64,000 nucleotides of DNA from Owenia fusiformis. Its lineage: Eukaryota; Annelida; Polychaeta; Sabellida; Oweniidae. Below the pieces are notes generated by a model. The model ran no database searches. It was not told the DNA's origin and worked only from the letters and a program-made list of their open reading frames with translations. A program made the position numbers and the translations under genes. This document shows positions 45,001 through 57,900 of the stretch, piece after piece; within the stretch, counting starts at the first letter, position 1; the number at the start of each line of letters is the position of its first letter. The DNA lies in assembly GCA_903813345.2 (NCBI GenBank), contig CAIIXF020000010.1, positions 17,371,181 to 17,435,180 on the forward strand, given 5' to 3'.

Positions 45001-45148
45001 ACTGTAATATACAGGTACCTTCAATATCATCCGGTAGGATTTTAGACCACTCTGAGAATTCATCAGAGGAGCCACCAGCCCATGCAAAACAGAACAGTCG
45101 CATAGATGCATGAGGACGTGGAGTCCGACAATTCACAACATTGTCCAT
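42075..45148 (-). CDS. OLAH: S-acyl fatty acid synthase thioesterase-like (OLAH), 257 aa
   Basis: A type II thioesterase of the alpha/beta-hydrolase fold; vertebrate OLAH releases medium-chain fatty acids from the fatty-acid synthase. Coding exons in transcript order: 45148-45019, 44801-44666, 43985-43886, 43274-43196, 42870-42777, 42527-42436, 42217-42075; total 774 nt with consistent phases. Family landmarks: RLFCFAWAGG near the N-terminus, the nucleophile Ser89 in GHSLGG (split across exons 2 and 3), LGGTPDEIF in the lid, Asp202 in GKEDVF, and the catalytic His229 in NGGHFYLQD, so the triad is complete. Human OLAH is about 265 aa. The start is the ATG at 45148; the open frame continues upstream only through non-ATG codons to an acceptor at 45188, so a 5' UTR exon is likely upstream. 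Whether it is the OLAH orthologue or a paralogue is not settled by sequence alone. Confidence 0.9.
43602..43872. mobile_element. 271-bp piggyBac-like MITE beside a splice donor
   Basis: The left end is TTAA then CCTCTTGA; the right end is TCAAGAGG then TTGA, giving short terminal inverted repeats next to a TTAA-like duplication with one change. The right end lies about 12 bases from the donor of thioesterase exon 3 (exon edge 43886, minus strand). Non-coding. Confidence 0.5.
44041..44107. repeat. Hairpin with CAGGGGGGTGCGATTG arms
   Basis: A 16-bp inverted pair (44041-44056 and 44092-44107) encloses a 35-bp AT-rich loop in the thioesterase intron between exons 2 and 3. The start resembles the repeat end at 24163. 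Likely a MITE fragment. Confidence 0.5.
44150..44400. repeat. Degenerate tandem repeat around AATGTTACCATGGACT
   Basis: About five to six loose copies, spaced 40-55 bp, of a phrase like TCCCTAATGTTACCATGGACT. Too diverged for a fixed period. It lies in the thioesterase intron between exons 2 and 3. Confidence 0.45.
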
Positions 45149-45528
45149 AATGCAGCTGGAGGCTTTTGAACTGATCGTATACAACTCTGAAATAATTCAG
45201 ATCTTTGTTAAGTCCGTTGACACTAGATTAGCAGTAGCAGTAACAATCATGAGGAGGTTAAAATAAAGATACAGACACTAATATTCAATCACAAAAAACA
45301 CAATCTCAGAAATTACTTGAGACAAGTTTTTGACACATAATGAAAAGTATAAACTTTGAATCTAAAATGATGAACAAACAAGAAAAACACCCCTCACAGT
45401 TTCTCATTTCTGCAGAGCATAGATAGAATTTGTCTTGACCAAAGGGTGTGCAAAGTCTTGATTTTCCACAGAATATCCCATGGAATATTGACATATTTTC
45501 TAAAAGTATGATGAATAATCAGCCTTAC

Positions 45529-45589
45529 TTCTGTAAGTGTAAATTGCTGGTTTCAGCTCTCAGCTGCTCTATTTCTGGAAGAATTTCAC
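45529..45589 (-). other. Possible 5' UTR exon of the thioesterase gene
   Basis: This 61-bp segment has an acceptor-like TTTTTAG before it and a strong donor (GTAAGG) after it on the minus strand, and would splice to the acceptor at 45188. The frame it opens does not join the thioesterase frame, so it would be non-coding there. One frame is open through both segments for about 40 codons, which I could not assign to a protein. Confidence 0.3.
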
Positions 45590-46839
45590 CTAAAAAGTCC
45601 AAAAAATCAATTTGGTATTAAACTTTACCTTGTTTCATTTACAACATGTTTAATGCTTTAAATGACTTTTGAAATAACTTCATCATTCATATCTAATTTT
45701 TCTTTCAAACGCTGTTGAGCAATCTTACAGCATTTAGGCAGAATTGAAATATTTGCAGAATTGTATAGTTTGCTCCTTTAATTGTGAGATCATTACGTAT
45801 CATAATATTACCTTTATATTCCAATTAAATGCAAGCCTTGAGATTGAAGGTGAGCATAACTTTATATTAACCCCAGGTACATGCAGTATAAATATATATG
45901 TATTAACTAGATCTATTGAGTTCAAGAAACTCTAATAACTGTAACCTTGAGATTCTATAGATTTATTTGTCTTTTAGTTGTATCTTCAGGAAGCTGGGCC
46001 CTACACAAACAAATTGTGATATTTAATTTCAAACAGAGTCCTTTCAGAGGCTGGATAACCCTTACAAAAATTCAGGTTTTATGTTTCACATTTTCATCAT
46101 CTTACAAAGTTTATTCGCTTATTCTACATGTCAAAGATGTTTAAAAGTCAGCATAAAGAATACTCAAATGATTAAGCTATTTAAGTAAATTAGATAAGGG
46201 TATGACTTATTTTCTGGTATGGGTACTCAGATAAAAAGATGCATGGGTAATCTTTAACTACCCTCACAATTCAAACATATTCTAAATGGTGAAGTTACTT
46301 CACAATTGTGAAGAAGTTTGAGTGTAGATCTGCCATACATCTGTTCAAAAGTTTTAGTCCAAAATTTTTTTATCTAAATATTGAATTATTTATTCCATAT
46401 AATGTTGCACTCTGCCCTTTTTTGACAAATATATTTGTTAGGTTTGACATCTCCTAAGAAATGTGGACCTACCTTTTATGCTTTCTTGAATAACTGGGCA
46501 ATTTAGATAATAAATTGGCATTACATGCCATTTAAATTACAAAGGGATAGATATAGGACCACCCTACCCCGTGCCACAGAACAATTTTGGCCAATCGGCC
46601 TTTTTTGGCATACTGTAACTTGGCCGTTTTGGGCCTTTTATAGGCCAACTTATCAAAATGGGCCTTAAATTTCTCTAACTCTAAGCTAATTCTCTAATTT
46701 CATTAAAGATTGAATGCCCATGGCCCAATTTAAGATTTTATGGGCCAAAATTTGTTTTCCAGACTTGATATATGGCCCCCTTGTATAGCTACTGGATTAG
46801 CCAGTGACTGCCATGTTATTTTTCAAAATATTACCATGG

Positions 46840-47640
46840 CTGAAATTATAGACAACGACACTTAGATTTGAATTTCTGAGAACTTATAGATGATTTTGAA
46901 AATAAAAATTGGTCAATTTGAAAACAGTTGAAAAATACCTTTTTTGACCCTGAGAAGGTCATTGAAGGTGAAAGCTCAAATCTAAAGTCAGATTTAAACT
47001 ATTTTAAAATATTCTTTTGACATTGAATGTCATTGAAGATCAAATCTTTTGTCAGATTTGAACTTTTGAGAACTTGAAGATGATTTTGAAAAAATGGTCA
47101 ATTAGAAGCAAGTTGAAAAAAGACTTTTTTTTACCTTTTTTGACCTTGAGAAGGTCATTGAAGGTGAAAGCTCAAATCTAAAGTCAGATTTAAACTTCTG
47201 AGAACTTGAAGATGATTTTGAAAAAGAAAAAAAATTGGTCAATTTGAAGCAAGTTGAAAAATTACCTTTTTGACCTTGAGAAGGTCAAATGTTTTTTTTG
47301 ACCTTGAATGTCATTGAAGATCAAATCTTTTGTCAGATTTGAACTTTTGAGAACTTGAAGATGATTTTGAAAAAAATGGTCAATTAGAAGCAAGTTGAAA
47401 AAAGACTTTTTTGACCTTTTTTGACCTTGAGAAGGTCAATGAAAGTCAAATCTCAAATCTAAAGTGAGATTTGAACTTCTAGATGATTTGAAAAAAAATT
47501 TGGTCAATTTGAACCAAGTTGAAAAAAGACATTTTTTACCTTTTTTTTACCTTGAAAAGGACATGGAAGGTCAAATCTTATCTATAAAGTCAGATTTGAA
47601 CTTCTGAAAACATGTAGATGATTTTGAAAAAAAACTAAAC
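46840..47640. repeat. Minisatellite, units of roughly 110-150 bp
   Basis: About six units repeat the order GAACTTGAAGATGATTTTGA, GGTCAATTTGAAGCAAGTTG, TTTTTTGACCTTGAGAAGG, TCATTGAAGGTGAAAGCTC, AAATCTAAAGTCAGATTT. Unit length varies because of poly-A and poly-T runs. No coding role is evident. Confidence 0.75.
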
Positions 47641-48914
47641 AGTTAAAGTTATTGGAAGTTTTAAGAATTGTTACAGATGTCAACCGCTGATCACCAACCG
47701 CCAACCAGCAACAAAAATGGGGACCATTACAATATGTCAGCATTTTTTGGTGGTGACATAATAACTATCTGAAATACACAAAAGTTAGGTCTTGTACATA
47801 ATATGTTCCTATTTTTTTCATATACACAGGCCCAGGAAGATTTAAATCCCCCCCACCAGTCACTGTATAGCTCATGTAAAATCTTTTTTCTACCTAATAC
47901 ATAGTGAGTGTCTGTGTTCATATACATGTACTGTTGCAACATGGTCCTATGATTGCTAAGCAGACTTCATTCTATTATATTTGATAGATGGTGCTGATTG
48001 TGCCCCCGGAATCTACCCCCATAAGTGTTGTGTTGATTTTATGGGGGTACCCTGAGGCCCGGGTATACTGTCATTAATAAAAAAATCAGTCTTATTCTTA
48101 TCCATTAAGCTTATAAAAATCAGTCTTATTCTTATACATGTCTATTTATATACATGTATACACCACGCATTAACAACTCAGTACACTAGCGAACATTTTA
48201 AACATTTTTAACGTATTCCTGGGCCTCAGGGGGTACCCCTAGCACAGTCAACACCATCTTTTTAATATCTAATACAATAGAATAATAACTGAAAAATGAA
48301 GATTGATGGTGCTCACCAGTCTGACCTTCTGAACACAGCTGGCTCAAAAGCCAGCTTGACTTCTGTCAGCTCGGTAGAGTAACTCTGATCCCTAGTCTAT
48401 ATCCAATAGACTGAATATCTTAAGAATTCAGTCTGAATATTTTCATTTCAAATTTCCAAAAAGATTCAGCCTAATCAGACTAGAGGATACCCCCCCCCCC
48501 ATTACATGAAACTGAGGGACTTGTGACTGAGGAACTGACTTGAATATTGAGAAATGTACACTTACTTGCACTGAGCGATGTAATAAGTACAGGACTACTG
48601 TATTGTAGTAATTTGCAGTTATGTTGATTAAACAAGGAGGATTGGTTAAAACTATGAGGAAATCAAAACTTTCCTAAACTTTTCAACTTTTTACTTCCGT
48701 GTTCTGCTGGGTTACGCCATTCGTTTTCATTTTCATCACAGCTGAAACGATCTGTATTATACATATCTTTTAATATGTTTTAATTATGATATCACGTAAC
48801 ACAATACACTTACACATGATCATATAACTATTCGAATCAGAACTATCTTAGTATACAAGAAAATGATGTTTACATTTGACATTTGAAAATGTAATAACAA
48901 TTTCTCCAAAACAC

Positions 48915-48924
48915 CCGCCATCTT
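48915..48924. promoter_or_regulatory. YY1-like site in the RBBP5 promoter or 5' UTR
   Basis: CCGCCATCTT (AAGATGGCGG on the other strand) lies 41 bases before the RBBP5 ATG. This is the core of the YY1 site often found at transcription starts of housekeeping genes. No TATA box is obvious, consistent with a broad promoter. It is motif-based inference only. Confidence 0.4.
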
Positions 48925-48964
48925 TTCTAGAACAACAAAACATTTAAATTTAATTTTATAAACG

Positions 48965-51900
48965 ATGAATTTAGAACTGTTAGGTAAGTCTGATCATTAA
49001 TATTAAATGTGAAAATAAAAGTGTGTATCCTTTGTCCGTTTATGATGCAAAATGCTAACATTTACCTATTTATTTTCCAGAATCGTTCGGGCAAAATTTT
49101 CCTGAGGTAAGTTTTTCACCTCATTATCGCCCACTTTTAATTTAAATTGATTTGTTTCTTCACAGGCCACTAACAAAAGTCAATGGAAAACTAACCACAA
49201 ATTAAATTTGCATCTTTCGATCTCAAATGTGATAATTCCAAACATAAATTTCGGTCTTTTATAGGCTTATCTATTAGAATGAATTTCAGTTAGAATTGCA
49301 GGCCGTCCTTGGGATTGCCCCAAATCATAACTGCATATAGACTGTGAACTGTCGCGCAATTTGTGTATTTGTCATGAATTTGCTGGGAAACTTGAAGTCA
49401 CGCCAGTTATTTTGCGTGACAGAATATGTCACTCAAATATGCATTTTACCTGATTATTGTCCAGCAAAAATATTCCTGTAGAAAAACATCCAAAAAATGA
49501 TCGCCGATACAGCACTAAACCGAACGCCAAAAAAATGAACGCATTACTGTGGTGATGCTATGAACTTATTGTAGTAGTCTCAGTATATTTCACATTGTAT
49601 ATCATCTACTAATAGCTTTTTTGATTTTTAAAAAAAAACGTCTTGATTTTATGCCCAAATTCACGTCCAAGAAATGATCATTCGAGTAATTCGGCGTTTA
49701 ATAAATCAAAATTTTGTAGGTTTCCGTTGTAATTAAAAAATTTGTAAAACAATAAATAAGTGTAAGAATGTTAAATTAAATGTGTAATTTAAATATTAAT
49801 TGAAATTGCTGTGATTTGATTGGTCGACTGCAGAGAGATCTATCAAGTAAATTTGATTGCGATTAGACGTCGATTTTTCGTGACCGTGGGTTGCTCACTA
49901 AAAGCCAGTTGGACACAAACCCTAGAGATTGACAGCTATTCTGCCGATTCAAATGCAACAAGCATAATCTGAACATTTTAGAGATGATCATTGGACATAT
50001 GGAGAGATTGAGCTGTTTGATTTGGATGTTGGCAAAGTGAGCCTGTCTTTTTTCTTACATTCATAATCAGCACTCAAAAGTTTAATACTAATATCGCGAT
50101 CACCTCTTATGTGTTTTGAATCTGAATCGGGGAAAATATTCAAAATGGCGGCATTTGAATTTGTAATTACGACATCCTTTAGATCGGCCTATTCACTCAC
50201 GATAGATGGAGCGAGGAACAATTCTTAATTCTCCGATTTTGTTCATTATCTGAGCGATAATAAGCCAGTTTGAGGTGAAAAAATTATATTTTTCCCTGAA
50301 GTGAACTTAATGTTTTAGGGGTATCAGGAGGATTGTGTAAACATAACAAGGCAAACAAATTTTATCTACCTTATTTTTTTTTTTTCAAACTTCTTTTCAC
50401 ACTTGGTGTAACCTATAGATTACATAGGGGGAGGGGGCTTCTGTTCACTATGATCCGTTGTCCGATGGGCTTTCAATAAATTTTTATTAGAAGCCCATGG
50501 TTGTCCATATTAATTCCAGTTTGTTAGTTTGTGCAACATATGACTGACGAAATAGAATACCTCAATAAATTTTTGAGTGTAAGGGATTCTTTCATGTAGT
50601 TCAAACCCAAATTATATGAGTCTATCCGCAGAACAAGGACATTTCGCACCTCTATTCAATATGGTGGAAGTCCCAAATCCCCGCTTTCAGTGTTAATTTT
50701 GCGATTGTGCTGACCGATCTAATTATTTTCGCGGAAATTAATTCAATCTGAAGTTTGAATACACCGGGAAAATCCCCCTGTTATCTGATTGGTCATTGAA
50801 TTTGTTTATCATGAACCTGATTGGCTGCCTGGTTCAATGTGCGTGTGGAATCGATTGTGTTTAATTCTTGAGGTTGGTTGTTCTGTTGATTAATTCAATA
50901 TTTCGGCAATAATATACCCATAAGTTATTTTCAAGATATATCCATGGTATGTGAGATATTATATGAGCAATAACAATTGGACATCATTGATTGTCTGGGC
51001 GAGAAACGAGCATATGAATGATACTTCATTTTCAGGACTTTGATGGTGTCTTGGACAGTATTAGCATTGCAGTAACATGTGCATTTAATAAGCGAGGCAC
51101 GTTATTGGCTGTTGGTTGCAATGACGGAAGAATAGTCATCTGGGATTTTTTAACAAGGGGAATCGCCAAAGTTATCAGTGCTCATGTCCATCCTGTATGC
51201 TCTCTCAGGTTTGAAATTAGACTACTATGACAGTAATAAGGAACTGTTTAGTAATTTTTGGAGTTGTTTAGTCAAATAAACTGTACCCAGGCTTATAGCT
51301 AGAAATTGATGTGCTGATATTTATAAATGCATTTGAATGCACTTGCTAAATATGAATATTAATGGTACATATATAAATTATTTTTTTCTGCTTATAAAGA
51401 TGTCACCCCTTTTCATGCTTAACATATTGATATTATATGCAGCTTTAACTTTTTATGTATAACATTCATGTATAAAGTATATTTTACCATTGACATTTGC
51501 TTTTAGTTGGGGCAGAAATGGCCATAAATTATTTAGTGCAGCTACTGACAATGTTGTGTCAGTTTGGAGTGTATTATCTGGTGAATGTGATCATACATTC
51601 AGATTCCCATCTCCCATACTCAAAATACAGTGTCATCCCAGAGACAGGTGAGATAAATTTTTCATGTGTCACATGTGAAAGTCTTAACCTTGTATAACTT
51701 AACAATAGAGACTAGAGAGGTTCACATGTAATAATGGCTCAATTTAGGGTTTGGCCCAATTTAGGGTTTGTTACCATCATTCTTACTTTCGGAATTAACT
51801 TAGGATTGAATGACCATAGTTGTAAGAACCCACAGATTTCCTCAGGACGCTAGATTTTAGACAGTATACACAATGAAGATTGAAATGAGACCAAAAATTC

Positions 51901-54900
51901 TAAATTGTGAAAAGTTTTTATTAAGTTACACTAATTTCTGATTTTCTTTATAAACTGCATATTATTTGTTCATTTCAGTGGACAGTTCCTTGTTTGTCCC
52001 ATGAAACATGCTGCTGTGTTAATGAACACATCTGGGAAACACTCAATTGTACCTCTAGATGATGACTCAGACCTCAACATTGTGGCCTCTTTTGACAGAA
52101 GAGGAGATTATATTTACACTGGCAATGCTAAAGGGAGGGTAAGTTTCTCTTATACTTACATTTGTGATGTTAAAGGAAGGGCACATCAATCTTATGCTTA
52201 CAATTACATTGGCAATGTTTAAGGAAGGGTACGTCTATCTAATAATGTATTTGCACTCACAAAGGAGGGAATGTCCATCTTTTATTTACACTGACAATAC
52301 TTATGAATTATCTTATGTGCACACTGACAATGCTAAAGGAAGGGTATGTCCACATCATTATTTAAATTGACTCATACTGTGATACCATCCATTATCCTAG
52401 TATATATCATGAAACTAAGTTGCATAACAATTCATATGAAATATACATAATCACGATTGACTTATCAAATTGCATAGAAACTCATACTCATAGAAGTGAT
52501 ATATGGCTGGTACTGTATCAATTCCCAAGCTAATTTATGTCCTCATCAATAACACTGGTTGAGTAAATACAGTAAAACATGTGTATATTGAACAAATTTT
52601 TGCCAAGAAAAATGTTCATTGTTCGTAGGTGTTTATTACAGAGAGGGTAATTCATGCAGAAATCAGTAGAGTATGTGCAGAGGAAGGGTGTCCCCTAGAG
52701 ACGTGTTTTCACTAAGACAGGTTTTACTGTATACATAGGGGGGGGGGGTGACTTGAAGCCTTGACATGAAACATCAAATATTTATAGCTAAGTTATGTTT
52801 GTATTTGCATTTTATTCAGATCCTGACATACAACTCAAAGAATCTTGATCTGAAAGCATCATTTCGTGTGACGACAGGAACATCAAATACAACTGCAATA
52901 AAATCAATAGAATTTGCCAGGAGAGGAAAGTAAGTTAAGCTCACATACTGATTATAACATTTTATTCATTGCACTTTGTCAGCTCCCGTATTAGGTTTCA
53001 TGGGTAGATGATGGATGTCTTCACTGGCTTGAGGCAGGCAGGGCTGTTGGCTGTACATTGAAATCTTAATCCAGGCATTTTTTAATTGAAAGTATAAAAA
53101 TGAATATTGCCTCTAGTTTGCCTCACCTATTTTTGAATAAGTGAGGCAAATGTTGGCTATGTCCTGTTATAAGGATCACATTATGATCTTTTCTTGCTTG
53201 TATTACAACTGACTATACACGCATTTATATAGCATTTTAACCTCTGGGAGTGAGACTGACATATAATATGAACTCAAATGTATGTTTTTGGTTTAAGTGT
53301 GATGCAAGCAATGAGCTATATCTAGAATGGCATGTGTTAATTGATAACATAAATATAACTCAGACAATTAATAATAGCCTACTCATATAATTGTTTATTA
53401 CTACTTATGTTTTTTTTGCCCACTGTCTAGTCTATGGGGTTGACTAGGCATCCTTGTGTGTTTGTTCATCAGTCAGTCCTTAAAGGTCATACATGTATCT
53501 ACATTTATGTAATGTCTATGCATAGTATTTAGTTCATCTATCATCGTCATACTGACCTTTGGTGCAAAGAATCTTGACCCACCCTTGTTATCTTCTCCAT
53601 GCTATTGCTTCACCAGGGCTCTACACTAAGGTTGAAATCATTGTTGCTTGGCTGCTAAGACTGGCATTTAATCAATTGTCGGATTAGAAACCAATAGAAA
53701 ATAACAGAACAGAAAATAATTTACAGTTGTTCTCTAAGGATTTAAATGATGAGTTTCTATCATTTTTATTTTTCAAAGCATAATTAAGAAATATAGACCA
53801 AAGAGCAGGGTTTCTAGTTTCGAATAACACCCCGCTGGTCTTGGCACAAACGTTTTCTGTACCCCGAACGACCGAAGGGAGTGAGGGGTTCGAAAGCATT
53901 TGTGCCAAGACCAGCGGGTTGTTATTCGAAACTAGTAACCCTGCTCTGAGGTCTATATTACGATTCGAACATGAAAACTCACCAAATTGTTTCGAATATT
54001 CATCATGTTCCGCCATTACTACGACCCATCGTTATGACGTCACACATTACACATATTAACTGGGTTATTGATCTCGAATATAACCCAGCTGAAGCATTGA
54101 CTTTGTTAACTGTTTATAGAAGGCGTGAATACAGTCATGTTCGAATATGCAGTAATGCGGGCTTAAACAGTCTTATAATGTCCCATGTATTCAGTATTCA
54201 CCCAGTCGTTTCAGTTGCTAGTACTAATTAGTTTATTTTTCTGTTTTCTTCTGACCTGACCCAAAATTACTCAACTGGTGCACTTTATTTCTGGCCCGAC
54301 CCGACGAATATCTGACCCATGACACTTCTATTATCTACACATATAATGTCATTTTACCCTGTCTTATTTCTCGAGCAATTCAATAATGATTATATCGACT
54401 AAATGTACTCTGATGTTTTCATAACAGCATATGTTTAACATTGATCTACCAGTATTGAAGCATGTTGTTCTGAACTCAATTGTAAGTATTTGCACTCACC
54501 TGAAAAATAATTTGCACATAATTTTTATTTTTTTTTAAATAACATTTATTTACAATAACAATACAATGCAATTACAATAACATCAATCATTCAAAATAAA
54601 CATACCAGTCTTACAAATTTAATATCTTTTGTTTGTTTTTATTTGCACTTAATTGAAAATGAGAAAACCTTTAGATATGGGCTTATTTTCATCACCTTTG
54701 GTCAGAATTGTCTATTATAAATGAGAGTTTTTTGCCCACACTAAGACAAAATCCAGTTGAGAAGACTCGATGTGATTATTAGTAATGACAATCAATCCTC
54801 CATTTAAAAAAAAAGTTCATCATTGAAGTGTAATTGAGAGTGTACATACCAAGTCTCATGTCTCATTAGTATAAATAAAATGCACTTTTTCATTGCAGTT

Positions 54901-57900
54901 GTTTCCTGGTTAATTCAGCTGACAGAATAATCCGTGTTTACGAAGCTGGGGAAGTGCTTGCATGTGCTCACAATGGAGAGCCAGAACCAATACAAAAACT
55001 ACAGGATCTCGTGAACAAGTACTGTATTAGATGAAATATTCAGTGTTTTTGTTTTTGCTGTTTTCAGCGTACAAAAGTTGTTGAAATAGTTAATAGGGAG
55101 TTTAAGCTTGCAATGTTTTTCACAACCTAATCATGAACGGAAAATATTTGAGCGATGCATTTATATGAGCGATTGGTCATACGTATAGGTTGGCGTTTCG
55201 ATTTTATATGCCTGATCAGTCTGAACTAAAGTTAAAGCATGCATCCAGCTTGTATTTAAAGTAACATGCCATGTAATCTCTTATTTTTAGAACTTTATGG
55301 AAAAAATGCTGTTTCTCTGGGGATGGTGAATACATATGTGCAGGCTCAGCAAGGCAACATGCGTTGTACATTTGGGAGAAAAGTGTCGGAAATTTAGTGA
55401 AAATTCTACATGGTACCAAGGGGGAGCTGCTCTTAGATGTTGCAGTATGTATTCAATAATAACAAAATTCATATTCAATACAGTTTTTATGTTACCAAAC
55501 CAAGTATTGGTCTCCAACTTCTTTTTGACATTATTCAGAGTTCAGCATCTGTAACAAATTACAGGATATAGCTTTTCAGGTGTACAAATAGACATCATTT
55601 TAAAATTTTCACATACAAATCTCATGTAAATGTATTTCTAAAACTAGAAAAGGATAAAATAATCATTGAAACATGTTACTCACACACTCAATCAAATATG
55701 ATACAAAGATTGATTTGCAATAATATTTAGTCTAGAAAAAAATAATGCACTTAGAAAAAAGCATTTGAAGTTCAGATATCATAAGTACGCCCATGTTTAA
55801 AAAAGTGCAAGTTTTAGATAACCCTTGAGTTAAAGACTGCAACACTTTTATAGAAATGAATGGATCCTGTGATACAAACAACTTTGCCATCTTTCATTGA
55901 CATTGGCAAAAACCTGATCTATAAAACTTGATGGATGGAAAATATTTTTTGATAATTTATTGTAAGCTTGGATGTGGCCTGTTTGAGCTGTTTTTGGTGG
56001 CCAAGAAAAGGTCAAAAATTAAATCTTTATTTTGCCAACGAATTTTGAAAATATGCATCGTGGACCTTTAATTAAATAAATTGAACTAAATTTAACTAAA
56101 TACTACTGCTACTTTAAATATTCCGTGAACATTTCAAATAGAAAATCATAAAGATCTCTATTGATGAGGCTTTTTCTCAGAACTTATTGATTGAGCTGGT
56201 ATATGATATGATCACATTATTGTTATTAAAATAATATGCTATCATGTAACAGAAGTACATGATATTCTAGAATAGCAATCTATTTTTACATACACATTCA
56301 CTGTCAATGTAGAAGTTAGGTTGCAAGTATTAAATGGTTTCTTCTTCTTTTAGCCTAAATTATATGTCATTTTCATCCATTAAATTGTACAATTAATCTC
56401 AACTATATAAATATTATATCCAGATTATATTGTATTTTCTAGTGGCATCCTGTTAGACCAATCATTGCATCAATATCCAGTGGTGTAGTTTCTATATGGT
56501 CACAAACTCAGGTGGTAAGTACAACCTTAATTCTGATCAACCTCATCTGCTTCATCTCAACCTCAACTTACTCTCATCCACATTTGATGAACCTCATCTT
56601 AATCTGTTCAAACCTTCTAAACTTTTACAGCCTCATAAAATTTTGCACAACCTCATCTAATTCTTCTCAACCTCATCTAATTCTTCTCAACCTCATCTAA
56701 TTCTTTTCAGCCTCATATAATTCTTATCAACCTCAACTAACTCTTCTCTCCCTCATCTAATTTTGCTCAACCTCATTTTATTCTCAACCTCATCTAATTC
56801 TTCTCAACCTAATATAATTCTCAACCTCATCTAATTCTTTCCAACCACATCTTATTCTTCCCAACCTCATCTGCTTCTCCCCAACCTCATATAATTCATT
56901 TCAATCACATATAATTCAACAGTACCCTGTCTAACTCCATTCTATTTACCTGTTTACAGGAGAACTGGAGTGCATTTGCCCCTGATTTCAAAGAGCTGGA
57001 TGAGAATGTGGAATATGAGGAACGTGAATCAGAGTTTGATATCGAAGATGAGGATAAGATAGTGGAGGAGACCAAAGGAATTGATAAAGATGAGAATGAT
57101 GAAGTAGATGTCACCTCATGTGAACCTATTGCTGCCTTTGTGAGCAGGTACCCCACAACATTTTTTACATTTAGATTTTCTACATTTAATAATGGTTAGC
57201 AGCAGGCAACAGGAGATTTTCGCCTGTTGTTTTTAGGGACTTTTTAACTTTTTCATGTTAGATTTATGATTTCCATTAATTTTGCCTGTTATTTTCATTT
57301 ATTTAGCCTGTTGTGAGAAATTCTAGTGAAACCCCTGACATAGTTTCAAACTGAATTAATGTTTGTGTGCAATGCTAATCAGCATACATGTACTTTTTGC
57401 ATCACAAGCTTTTGAGTGTGTTGGTGTAATGAAGCAGAGTTGAAATCTTGCTATTCTGCCCTCTAAATGATGGAGATCCAGGAGTGAAGTCTTTTATGAC
57501 CATCTATCTCATGTAGGGTTCATCATACGGATCTTGAATCTACATATCATATCATAAATAGCCAGTTACCAAAATGTTATTTTCCACATCTCAAGTCCAA
57601 AAATTCTAAGACTCAAGGTTATTCACTAAAAATTGTGTGCCATAGATGACAAGAAGTTTTTGAAAGCATGTGTTCTCATGCTCTTAATAATATAGATGCT
57701 ATACGATATGCTCGTATATCTGCTATCTACTGTCGTAAACATGTAATAATATAATGTAAAGCTAAGGGTAGCGACATTATGCTATTAGATGAGGATGTGT
57801 TTTTTTTTAAATGGGTGTTTTGTTACTCTGATCAATTATCACTTGTGAATTATTAGTTTTTCTTAGCCATATTCATGTATCGTCTATTGGCATCATTATG

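Larger units (their letters stand above)
45590..48964. other. Intergenic between the thioesterase gene and RBBP5
   Basis: No supported coding exon. It holds the GACCTTGAGAAGGTC minisatellite (46840-47640), a patch of inverted GGCC words around 46590-46760, and an inverted pair built on GGGGGTACCCTGAGGCC at about 48042-48060 and 48218-48236. A C run stands at 48490-48501. The last 100 bases should contain the RBBP5 promoter. Confidence 0.5.

Noticed and set aside
53684-54231. Open frames over the RBBP5 intron 6 hairpin on both strands
   Set aside because: Both strands read the same palindrome; the peptides repeat each other in inverted copies and match no family.
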